A stretch of 64,000 nucleotides of DNA from NCBI GenBank assembly GCA_018350325.1, contig JAEVLN010000021.1, positions 558,001 through 622,000 of the forward strand, given 5' to 3'. A program made the translations under genes and the position numbers. Shown here piece by piece: positions 50,473 to 60,019 of the stretch (positions are counted from its first letter, which is position 1; every line of letters begins with the position of its first letter). The notes beneath the pieces are model-generated. The model saw nothing but the letters and a program-made list of their open reading frames with translations, did not search any database and was not told where the DNA came from. The stretch comes from Globodera rostochiensis (taxonomy: Eukaryota; Nematoda; Chromadorea; Rhabditida; Heteroderidae).

Positions 50473-53400
50473 CTTAAAAAAAAGTCTTCTTTTGTTGTGT
50501 AATTGAGCGCCTTTCTTACCCACTGGTGGTACCCATGCAGTTGAAAAAGTATTCCAAATTGCGCATGACTTCGGCCCCCCGGAAAGAGACAGACTTCGGC
50601 CTGATTGCCGGGTTGTTTGCCGCAAATGGCGGGTTCATTTCGTCCAGAAACTCATCGAAGAGTTCCTGAGGTTCTGCGGGCCGCGCGTGGCACAGCAGCA
50701 TTGCAAAGTAGTGCTGCAGGCGTTTGAAGTTAGACTTCTCAGCGCACGCCTCCCGCATTGAGCGTCGAAAGATGACATCACTTTCGAGCAGGCCGAGATG
50801 TTGTGCCGCCCCCGCGAAAGTTGGGAATAGGACCTCGTCAATTGTTCGTAGGTCTGCAAAACTTTTTGGGCCGGGCCGATGGAGCAGAAGCAGCCTTAAA
50901 GAGTTTGATTTTTTCTATCTGTTAGAACAAACACCTCATGGCAAACAGTTCGTGCTTCCGTGGGGACACGGTGTACACCCGAACAAACATTCGCGCTTTG
51001 TCTACGTCTTCCGAAAGTGGGCGCGCCCGCTTTTTCCATTCCCGTGCCTTATGATTCCAGCTTAATATTTTAAGTTAATTCGGTCTTGCACGAACCCATT
51101 CTTACAAATATTGATAGGGCACACGATCGTAAGTGAGCTGTGCCGCAGTAGCATCGTCCCCACACAGTTGGAAGAAAGCCGTCAGACGTGTACTTGCATC
51201 AACTTTCCATTGCCCTTCTTCTTCTTGACCCTCTTCGACAACAATTGTATGGCCACCTTCGTCATGGACGCTCAGCGTGTAGATTTGATGCGACGTGCCC
51301 ACAATTTTGTAAGAATGTAGGCGTAGATAGGCCTCCATTGCGGTCATGTATCGCACTTTGAATGTGGCCGCAATTTCGTCATAGTCGTAGACATCTTCGG
51401 TTGCGTCCCCACTCCTTTGGCGTGTGTCCTTCCTGGGCTGAGTGACTTGAACGTAAGCCTTCTCAAAGCCTAAATATTTATAGAATCTTTTGTTTGATGA
51501 CCTAGAAAACCTTACCTTTTAGCAAATACTTAAATATGTATTTGCAGGCCTTTTGCCCGAATACATATTCCAGGTTGATGTGCGCCCCATACTTCAGCAA
51601 CAAAAAACTGTTGTAGGGGATCACACGGCTGTCGTCAAGAAGCAATGCACTCCGGCCCCCCTTTCTTTGCTTGTAAAATGTTCGTCCACATTCTTCCTAT
51701 ATAAAAGGAAGGAAAGTTAAGAGGATGAGTAACTGATAAAATTACGTGCTGCCGCTGAGGATTGCGTCCTTTGTGTGGTATCCGCTGGTATCGGACTTCG
51801 GCCCAGTCCCGTTCTGGATCGTCTGCGGGCAGGTGATCTTCCTCTGACGGCAGGCGAGCGTCCCCACACGTTGGTGCAACCCATTGATCGGAGTCCTCGG
51901 GTGGTAAACGGACATAGTTTGTGTAACGCACTTCTATACAATTTATTACACGCGATATCTCTTTACTTTTTGGACCTGATAATTCAGTTCTGTCCGAGTA
52001 CGGCTTTGGGAAGTGCTTACGGCAATGCGACCCCTCAAGACATGCAGCGTTGCAGTCGTGCAGCATCATGGTGGTCACGTAATGCCACAGACGTCGCTGC
52101 TGATTGGCTTCTGGTGAGTGGTCGTGAATTGGCGGCAATGTAGGGATACGCGCACTGACGTATTCGTCGACTTGCTCCGGTGTTATGATTCGGCCCCCCT
52201 TGTCAAGAATGAGCAGCATGTGTATATGTGGCATGCCTTAAAGTAAGTAAATTTATAGCACGATAGTAAACAATTTCTTGTAAACAAAAATTTAAAATAC
52301 CCCTTTTTTGGTGCTCCACACTGTAGCACCATCCGGCCACTTTCCCCAGCACGTGCCGTTCCGTCAGGTCCTTTATAAACTCGGTTGCTTTGTCCATAAA
52401 GATGCGGCAAACAATGTCTGCCCTGTGTGCATAATTTTGACGCCCCCGCAGTGCCTCGACGATCTCTGGCCATTTTGGGTTTCCAGTGAACGTAACAAAC
52501 CTTTTTGGAACAACAAAATATTATTTAAATATTTTTGAACAATTACCAAGTCGGCGCCCCCAGATGACGCACCATCGTCATTAAGTCCGCGTATTTCCCT
52601 TGGTAATATTGCCGCGACCCCGCAAAAGTCTGAGGCATCAAGAAGACACGACCCAACTTGGCGTTTCGTCCCAACTTCTGAAGGCCCTTCTCCATTGCAG
52701 CAATGTAGTCACGGGCAAGTAGCTGCCGGTAGTTCTTTTTTGTTTGGATTGCCTTCAAATGGTCCATCTCGTTTCGCTCGATGCGGTTGAGCACAGAAAT
52801 AGTAAAGTATTCTGCCAAACGTCTGGCGAACCACAACCAATGAAAAGCGTTTTTGTCGTCCCCACGAAGAGCCATCCTGTAGCGGTAAAATTGGCGTTCC
52901 GAGATATTTGACTGTTTTGTGCTATCATGTATATTTCCCGGCTCTATCACGGGGTCTTCTTCCCGGCCTGCTTCATTCTCTTCCTCCTCTAAAACATCTT
53001 CGTCAAGCTCCAAAGCTTCTTCCGGCATTTCTTCGTTTTCTTGATGCTCAGACGTCCCCACATCAGCTTCGTTTGGCATTGGTTCGGAAACTTCTCCTGT
53101 CATGGCATTGTCGAGGGCATCTTGCATCTGGACCTCCTCTCGCTCCTCCCGAGTTAGCTATTTATTGCCAGTGTGAACAGTTGGAGTAAATAAATTTACC
53201 ATTCGCCCCCGCTTCTTGATGAACCATCGCCAGCCAGGCGTTCCGCGCGGATGAAGTAGAGGGAAGCAGCAAGGGTCTAATTGCGGCATTCCACTCTTCA
53301 GCTCTCGCATCTTGCCTGCTTTATCGCACACCCAGAAAGCTTAAACCATAAATGCTTAAACGCGTTAAATTAGACTTTGTACCGCTTATCTCCGGTGCCA

Positions 53401-55378
53401 ACCCATCTTCCTGGACCCAGATGACGGCAACCTGCTTAGCAGTAGGCGCGTCGGCTCTCTCGATTATGGTAACGTCCCCACGATTTTTGAGTGCGTCTGT
53501 TTTGAGGTCTCTGTCGGTGAGAAGAGCTATCTGTAAACATATCATTATAGGAATCATTAATATGTGATTGTTATTTCAACTATTTTGCGTGTTTTACCTG
53601 AAAACGCGGAATCTCTCCAGTTGCTGACTTTGCCGCTTCAATTTTCGCCCCCGCAGTTTCAAAAGTTCTTCCGAAAGGGTTTGCGCGCATCAACTCCTCG
53701 AGCTTGCGCACAATTTCTGCTTTGACAGGGGCGGATAGGGCAGTAGTCAAGTTTTCGTCCCTGATATTCATTGCTGCTTCTGGTGTCAGTGTGTACACCT
53801 GAGCAAACGTTGGTCGACGGCCCCCCGGAGCAATAAGGTCGCTGAACTGGAAGGAGAATTCTCCTGAAATGATTAAATTATGAATGTCGCTTGGTTTATA
53901 CAAGTACCGTTGTATTTGCATGTGTCCAAGCGGCCCCCCATTTGGTCGTCAGGTGCTTTTTGGCCGTGCACTGAGGCAAAGGCAAAGGTATTGTTGAAGG
54001 GCATTGTGTTGCCCAGAAACGCCTCCCGCATCTTCTGATCGCTGGCATTGATCAACCCCTTGCTGTATTCCGCAGGCGGGTTTTGGAGCTCCTCGAACTC
54101 TGCCTTCATTTGCGGCGTGTGCACGTCCCCACCGGCACAGCATTGGGAAAGGCGCCCCCCCCGCTTGATCTTATCATGCTCTCCTTTTAACATGAGCGCT
54201 CCGCAATGCTCGCAGACGGCTGCCCCAAATTGGCCACTATCGTAGAAGTCGACCTTTTGTTTAAAAAATAGTATGACATGTGACTAAATTAAAAAACCCG
54301 GTGGCCCGCTGATTTCGATGCGCATTTTAGGTCTTTGTTTTGGTGACAACGTCGAGTAACACGGCCCCCCTTAGCACGTGCAATTTCTTCAAATTTTGGA
54401 GCAGACTCCGTGGCCGGGTTGTACTCTTTTGCGTATTTCCCGGCTGCCAGAAATGCAGCAGCGTTCTGTTGGCACTGCGCGTAAGAGGTGCAGTCACATT
54501 CGCCCCCACAACGTGTGTAGTTTTGTGTATCTGAGAAGATTTTTGAAAAGAAACAACCATCGTATGCCTCAACCTGAAGACCGGCGTTTCTGTTTTTTCT
54601 GTCGTATCTCTGTAGGCCAAGGACGGTTGATGTAATCACTGAGGACTTTCTTCATAGTTTCCTCAATCTGATGGATGTGGCGCTCTTGTAGCTAACAGGC
54701 AAAAAAGTTAAGACATTAAAGTGTCAACAAAACCTTCACAAGTCTAGCGCTTCTTCCCCGCAATGTGACGTCCCCACTTGTAATAGATGTGTTTGTTGCC
54801 ATTCTTTTGCTAGCGGGGCTCAGACTACGGTCCAATCTTTCACTTTCTATATGATAAAACGCTGAAAGTATCGGTTTAAAGATTAAACCTGCCACAGAAG
54901 CAACAGCCAACGCTTCAAGACGTGATTCGTCCTCACAGTCATTATCACCACAAATCGAGCGTCTTGCGCATTGATCACCACCTAACCATTATGTTTCAAA
55001 TAAGATATATAACCAAAAAACTTCAAAAAACCTGCTGACGTAACATCTGACTCTGCAACGTCCCCACAATCATCATTCTGTCTAGAAGTTCCTGCATGAA
55101 AAAGAAGCGTCCCCACGGTGTTCTCATTGCAACGATCCGTTTCCACGTTATTGTTACAGCGTGTTTTTTTCATGGCAGGAGCAGCAAAAGCTTGAACGTT
55201 GCCATATTTTTTTGACAATTAAATGTAAACAAAAGGGAAAACCTGTCTCGGTGCTTGGCTGGTGGATAGCATGTGTAGACGGCCTCCCTTCAGTTGTCAG
55301 TGAAGCGTTACTTTGCTTCCGACATTTCTCCATCTGCACTCTTTTGGCTTCTCTTTGTTTCCGTTCTTTTGTAACCAT
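48441..55378 (-). CDS. Helitron Rep/helicase transposase, 23 exons, ~1,960 aa
   Basis: Encodes the rolling-circle transposase: an HUH nuclease that nicks and joins DNA ends, fused to a 5'-3' helicase. ATG is at 55,378, stop at 48,441. Removing 22 introns (listed separately) leaves one frame with consistent phases. Order: lysine-rich start; a Cys-rich segment (RCGGECDCTSYAQC); CEHCGA...CCAGG with FNNTFAFAS and QVYTLTPEAAMNIRD (Helitron N-terminal domain); an acidic run EEALELDEDVLEEEENEAG; VTFTGNPKWPEI; the HUH motif HIHMLLIL at ~52,220; the two catalytic tyrosines in KYIFKYLLKG at 51,526-51,540; then the PIF1-type helicase. Family similarity is clear along the whole length. I see no frameshift. 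Weak points are the exact first exon and the intron at 49,538-49,598, whose donor was chosen by phase. Confidence 0.93.
48750..55242 (-). other. 22 predicted introns of the transposase gene
   Basis: GT-AG introns (plus coordinates): 55,191-55,242; 54,982-55,031; 54,692-54,733; 54,531-54,573; 54,254-54,297; 53,864-53,907; 53,531-53,597; 53,340-53,382; 53,158-53,199; 52,501-52,546; 52,237-52,300; 51,697-51,745; 51,470-51,515; 51,061-51,105; 50,895-50,934; 50,473-50,519; 50,177-50,221; 50,036-50,081; 49,799-49,846; 49,538-49,598; 49,054-49,098; 48,750-48,795. Sizes are 40-67 bp. Each was placed where family similarity and reading frame both resume; the summed exon length is divisible by three. 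Acceptors are loose (AAG, TAG and CAG all used), unlike the strict TTTCAG of Caenorhabditis. The first nine also exist in the truncated copies. Confidence 0.8.
51470..52546 (-). other. HUH/Y2 Rep nuclease domain of the transposase
   Basis: In order: FVTFTGNPKWPEI (from 52,500 down), ERHVLGKVAGWCYSVEHQKRG, an intron at 52,237-52,300, GMPHIHMLLILDKGG with both metal-binding histidines flanking Ile, CRKHFPKPYSD, RVIPYNSFLLLKYGAHINLE, and the paired tyrosines of KYIFKY. Spacing Y-x-x-x-Y and a following LLKG match the Helitron Y2 consensus. This domain is missing from the two upstream truncated copies. Confidence 0.92.
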
Positions 55379-55532
55379 TTTATTAAGATTAATGAAGTAC
55401 AAGCTTAAAAAAAGAACGACAATTATGGTATGGTTGGCGGAGTTGAATGTTAAATGGTAAACAAAGGTTGCAAGTACCAAATATTGTGGCAACGTTTACG
55501 GAAGCACGACAATGATGACGAAATGGCGCGAC

Positions 55533-55588
55533 TGACTCACGTTTCCTTCTGGAAGAAAAAGAAGAGTGACTCACTTTTCCTTCTAGAA
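55533..55588 (-). promoter_or_regulatory. Paired TGACTCA and TTCnnGAA sites upstream of the transposase
   Basis: Two ~34 bp direct repeats, each TGACTCAC...CCTTCTNGAA, lie 150-210 bp upstream of the ATG. TGACTCA (55,533-55,539 and 55,567-55,573) is an AP-1-type site. TTCTGGAA (55,547-55,554) and TTCTAGAA (55,581-55,588) fit the heat-shock element core TTCnnGAA. The same pair is kept in the copies at about 59,699-59,755. A role in stress-linked expression is inference. Confidence 0.5.
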
Positions 55589-55806
55589 CAAAAAGAAGGG
55601 CGGGCGGCGAGAGACAACGACATTTGAGAGAGTCTTGGTAGACAGTTATACATTTGTCAAAAAATGAAAAAGACACTTTAAGTGAATCAGAGAAAGAGAA
55701 TCTGTGAGTATGCGCCGATGTTCTAAATAGCTGCGAGAGACAACGCTAGTTTTAGAGAGTAAAAGAGAGAAAGGAAAAAATGATGACAATTCCCTTTTGT
55801 TTGGTA

Positions 55807-55855
55807 GCGCACGCGTGACAAGAAGGGAAATGGCAGCTGAACGCGCACGCGTGTT
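55807..55855. repeat. Direct repeat GCGCACGCGTG in the 5' region
   Basis: GCGCACGCGTG occurs at about 55,808 and 55,845, ~37 bp apart, and again at the equivalent place in copy 2 (about 59,973 and 60,011). It sits between the promoter-like segment and the ~140 bp minisatellite. Confidence 0.7.
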
Positions 55856-56205
55856 TTGAACTTTTGTATTTTTGGTCATTTTTGACATTTCTGTAACTCC
55901 GTCATTTTTGAGCCAAACTAAATAATTTTTTTTTGGTTGTATTCAGCGTGAAAAACTGAACAAATTTATCATTTTAAAATTTCAAAAAACACAAATTAGA
56001 AGTTTTGTATTTTTGGTCATTTTTGACAATTCTGTAACTCTGGCAGTTTTTAAACCAATTTAAACAATTATTTCTTTATTGAACTCGCCATAAAAAACTA
56101 AACAAATTTATCATTTAAAAGTTTTAAAAAACACAAAATTGAAGTTTTGTATTTATGGTCCTTTTTGACAATTCTGTAACTCTGGCAGTTTTAAACAAAT
56201 CTAAA
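55856..56205. repeat. ~140 bp minisatellite, 2.5 units, upstream of copy 1
   Basis: Units begin GAAGTTTTGTATTTTTGGTC near 55,858 (diverged), 55,999 and 56,141. Each continues TTTTTGACAATTCTGTAACT, an AATTATTT run and AAATTTATCATTTAAAA. The array lies between the transposase 5' flank and the inverted TACAACTT array. Confidence 0.9.
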
Positions 56206-56339
56206 CTTAAAGTTGTACACAAAGTTGTATAGAAAGTTGTACGCAAAGTTGTATAGGAAGTTGTAAATACGAGAGGAAAGTTGTACAGAAAGTTGTATAG
56301 GAAGTTGTAAATAGGAGAGGAAAGTTGTAAGCCAATATC
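56206..56339 (-). repeat. Sub-terminal inverted array, 5' arm (AAGTTGTA)
   Basis: Words AAGTTGTACACAAAGTTGTA and AAGTTGTAAATAGGAGAGG, ending GAAAGTTGTAAGCCAATAT. This is the reverse complement of the array at 48.05-48.18 kb. Unit number and spacers differ between the arms. Confidence 0.88.
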
Positions 56340-56855
56340 AAAGGGAAAAAGGGAGATTGCAAACACAAAGTGCGCAGCAGCGCGAAAACTTCCCGCGCGA
56401 CCCCCCACTTTCTTTACATCATTCGAAAGCTCTTGAAAAGCTATACATTTTATCTGCTGACCTCATACCGCTATCGGCAAAACTCCCCGAGGTGTGGTCA
56501 ATTTAAATGTTTTTTGGTCAAAATTTTTGAAATTTTGACTTCAGTTAGGCAACCATAACGTATCTTCAAATTTGTCGTAGCGACATGCACGATAGCTCAT
56601 TAGAAAGCCCTGAGTGTGGAGCAGTGCCTTTTGCCAAGAATACCTCCGATTACCCTACTCCCCGCCCGGGTACAGCTCGAAAACTGAGGGGTGGTCAAAA
56701 AAAAGTGCCAAAAAAAGGTGACTTTTTGGCACTTTTGCACCTTTGGCATTGTGTTGGGACAAATTTTCCAATGCCAATCGATCGGAATCCAAAAGTCCGC
56801 AGGGGTATTGTGAGATCGTTTTTCCGCTCCGGCCACTCTGAAAAGAGTTATTCCA
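56340..56855 (-). repeat. Helitron 5' block (copy 1)
   Basis: About 515 bp strongly similar to 47,425-47,920 in unit 4, with the AAAGTGCGCAGCAGCGCGAA, CATTCGAAAGCTCTTGAAAA and hairpin segments. It stops after TTATTCCAA, whereas unit 4 continues for about 40 bp to its TC terminus. The next base onward is Rep coding sequence of copy 2. Apparent frames here are not genes. Confidence 0.88.
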
Positions 56856-56856
56856 A

Positions 56857-59529
56857 TTGCAGCAATGTAGTCACGGGCAAGTAGCTGCCGGTAGTTCTTT
56901 TTTGTTTGGATTGCCTTCAAATGGTCCATCTCGTTTCGCTCGATGCGGTTGAGCACAGAAATAGTAAAGTATTCTGCCAAACGTCTGGCGAACCACAACC
57001 AATGAAAAGCGTTTTTGTCGTCCCCACGAAGAGCCATCCTGTAGCGGTAAAATTGGCGTTCCGAGATATTTGACTGTTTTGTGCTATCATGTATATTTCC
57101 CGGCTCTATCACGGGGTCTTCTTCCCGGCCTGCTTCATTCTCTTCCTCCTCTAAAACATCTTCGTCAAGCTCCAAAGCTTCTTCCGGCATTTCTTCGTTT
57201 TCTTGATGCTCAGACGTCCCCACATCAGCTTCGTTTGGCATTGGTTCGGAAACTTCTCCTGTCATGGCATTGTCGAGGGCATCTTGCATCTGGACTTCCT
57301 CTCGCTCCTCCCGCGTAAGCTGTTTATTGGCGGTGCGAAACAGTTGGAATTAATAAATTTACCATTCGCCCCCGCTTCTTGATGAACCATCGCCAGCCAG
57401 GCGTTCCGCGCGGATGAAGTAGAGGGAAGCAGCAAGGGTCTAATTGCGGCATTCCACTCTTCAGCTCCCGCATCTTGCCTGCCTTATCGCACACCCAGAA
57501 AGCTTAAACCATAAATGCTTAAACGCGTTAAATTAGACTTTGTACCGCTTATCTCCGGTGCCAAGCCGTCTTCCTGGACCCAAATGACGGCGACCTGTTT
57601 TGCAGTGGGTGCGTCGGCTCTTTCAATGATGGTAACGTCCCCACGATTTTTTAGTGCGTCTGTTTTGAGGTCTCTGTCGGTGAGAAGAGCTATCTGTAAA
57701 GATAACAATCAATTCTATGTAATATTTATGTCAACAATTTTGTGTATTTTACCTGAAACCGCGGAATCTCTCCAGCAGCAGACTTTGCAGCCTCAATTTT
57801 CGCCCCCGCTGTTTCAAAAGTACGGCCAAATGGGTTTGTGCGCATCAACTCCTCGAGCTTGCGGACAATTTCTGCTTTGACAGGGGCTGATAGGGCAATA
57901 GTCAAGTTGTCGTCACGGATGTTCATTGCCGCTTCTGGTGTTAGCGTGTACACCTGAGCAAACGTTGGTCGGCGGCCCCCCGGAGCAATAAGGTCGCTGA
58001 ACTGGAAGGAGAATTCTCCTGAAATGATTAAATTATGAATGTCGCTTGGTTTATTCAAGTACCGTTGTATTTGCAGGTGTCCAAGCGGCCCCCCATTTGG
58101 TCTTCTGGAGCCTTTTCGCCATGCACAGATGCGAACGCAAATGTGTTGTTGAAGGGCATAGTGTTGTCCAAAAACGCCTCCCGCGTCTTCTGATCGTTGG
58201 AATTGATCAAACCTTTGCTGTATTCCGCAGGCGCGTTTTGGAGCTCCTCGAACTCAGCCTTCATTTGCTGGGTGTGCACGTCCCCACCGGCACAGCATTG
58301 AGTAAGGCGGCCCCCCTTGACCTTTTCATGCTCTCCTTTCAACATGAGCGCTCCGCAATGCTCGCAGACGGCTTCCCCAAATTGGCCACTGTCATAGTAG
58401 TCGACCTTTTGTTTAAAAAATAGTATGACATGTGACTAAATTAAAAAACCCGGTGGCCTGCTGATTTTGATGCGCATTTTAGGTCTTTGTTTTGGTGACA
58501 ACGTTGAGTAACACGGCCCCCCTTAGCACGTGCAATTTCTTCGAATTTTGGAGCAGACTCCGTGGCTGGGTTGTACTCTTTTGCGTATTTCCCGGCTGCC
58601 AGAAACGCAGCAGCGTTTTGTTGGCACTGCGCGTAAGAGGTACAGTCACATTCGTCCCCACAACGTGTGCAGTTTGGTGTATCTGTGAAGATTATTGAAA
58701 AGGAACAACCATTGTATGACTCAACCTGAAGACCGGCGTTTCTGTTTTTTCTGTCTTGCCTCTGTAGGCCAAGGACGGTTGATGTAATCGTTAAGAACTT
58801 TCTTCATAGTTTCCTCAATCTGATGGATGTGGCGCTCTTGAAGCTAACAAACAAAAGGTTAAGGAATTAATGCAACAAAAAAACCTTCACAAGCCTAGCG
58901 CTTCTGCAACGCAATGTGACGTCCCCACTTGTAATAGATGTGTTTGTTGCCATTCTTTTGCTAGCGGGGCTCAGACTACGGTCCAATCTTTCACTTTCTA
59001 TATGATAAAACGCTGAAAGTATCGGTTTAAAGATTAAACCTGCCACAGAAGCAACAGACAACGCTTCAATGATTGATTCGTCCCCACTGTCATTATCACC
59101 ACAAATCGAGCGTCTTGCGCATTGGTCAACACCTAACGATAGCGTTTCAGATGAGAAAATAAAAACAAAAAGCTTCAAAAAACCTGCGAACGTAACAGCT
59201 GACTCTACAACGTCGCCACAATCATCATTCTGTCTTGAAGTTCCTGCGTGAAAAAGAAGCGTACCCACGGTGTTCTCATTGCAACGATCTTTCCCCACGT
59301 TATTGTTACAACGTGGTTTTTTCATGGCAGGAGCAGCAAAAGCTTGAACATTAGCATATGTATTGACAATTAAATGTAAACAAAAGGGAAAACCTGTCTC
59401 GGTGCTTGGCTGGTGGATAGCATGTGTAGACGGCCTCCCTTCAGTTGTCAGTGAAGCGTTACTTTGCTTCCGACATTTCTCATACTGCGCTCTTTTGGCT
59501 TCTCTTTTTTTGCGCTCTTTTGTAACCAT
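56857..59529 (-). pseudogene. Truncated Helitron transposase, copy 2 (N-terminal part only)
   Basis: ATG at 59,529 (MVTKERKKREAKRAQYEK) corresponds to the copy 1 start. The same first nine introns and the Helitron N-terminal domain follow through LARDYIAA, where the sequence leaves the family at 56,857 and runs into the 5' block. The 229 aa frame at 57,289-56,600 is a chimera of the acidic/pre-Rep region and non-coding repeat. HUH, Y2 and helicase are all absent. What remains shows no obvious internal frameshift and many differences from copy 1 are silent or conservative, so truncation was probably recent. A truncated N-terminal protein could still be made, but function is unknown. Confidence 0.88.
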
Positions 59530-59698
59530 TTTTTAAGATTAAAGAAATTATAAGCTTAAAAAAAGAACGACAATTATGGTTGGCGGTGTTGAATGTTAAA
59601 TTATAAGAGAAGGCAATGATCAAAACAGTGTTTGAATGACTAAACACAGTAGCAAAACATGTATACGGAAGGACGAAAATGATGATGAAATGGCGCGA

Positions 59699-59755
59699 CT
59701 GACTCACGTTTCCTTCTGGAAGAAAAAGAAGAGTGACTCACTTTTCCTTCTAGAA
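59699..59755 (-). promoter_or_regulatory. Paired TGACTCA and TTCnnGAA sites, copy 2
   Basis: Same direct repeat as at 55,533-55,588: TGACTCACGTTTCCTTCTGG then TGACTCACTTTTCCTTCTAG, each completed by GAA. Conservation between copies that differ at other flanking positions is mild support for function. Confidence 0.45.
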
Positions 59756-60019
59756 CAAAAAGAAGGACGGGCGGCGAGAGACAACGACATTTGAGAGAGT
59801 CTTGGTAGACAGTTATACAAGTGTCAAAAAATGAAAAAGACACTTTAAGTGAATCAGAGAAATAGAATCTGTGAGTATGCGCCGCTGTTCTAAATAGCGG
59901 CGAGAGACTACGCTAGTTTGAGAGAGTAAAAGAGAGAAAGGAAAAAATGATGACAATTCCCTTTTGTTTGGTAGCGCACGCGTGACAAGAAGGGAAATGC
60001 CAGCTGAACGCGCACGCGT

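Larger units (their letters stand above)
47962..56855 (-). mobile_element. Autonomous Helitron, near-complete (~8.9 kb)
   Basis: The 3' end at 47,962 is hairpin plus CTGG. Going upstream on the minus strand come a TACAACTT array, the transposase gene (55,378-48,441), a ~140 bp minisatellite, the inverted TACAACTT array and a 5' block of ~510 bp. By comparison with unit 4, the block stops about 40 bp before the expected TC terminus, where it is fused to Rep sequence of the next copy. The gene appears intact but the element's own 5' end is missing, which would be expected to impair its mobility in cis while leaving protein supply possible (inference). Confidence 0.88.

Noticed and set aside
53158..53197. 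Acidic linker as a separate low-complexity gene (194 aa frame 53,127-52,543)
   Set aside because: It is an internal exon of the transposase: splicing at 53,158-53,199 joins KKRGRM to LTREEREEVQ, and the 3' side continues into the Rep domain.
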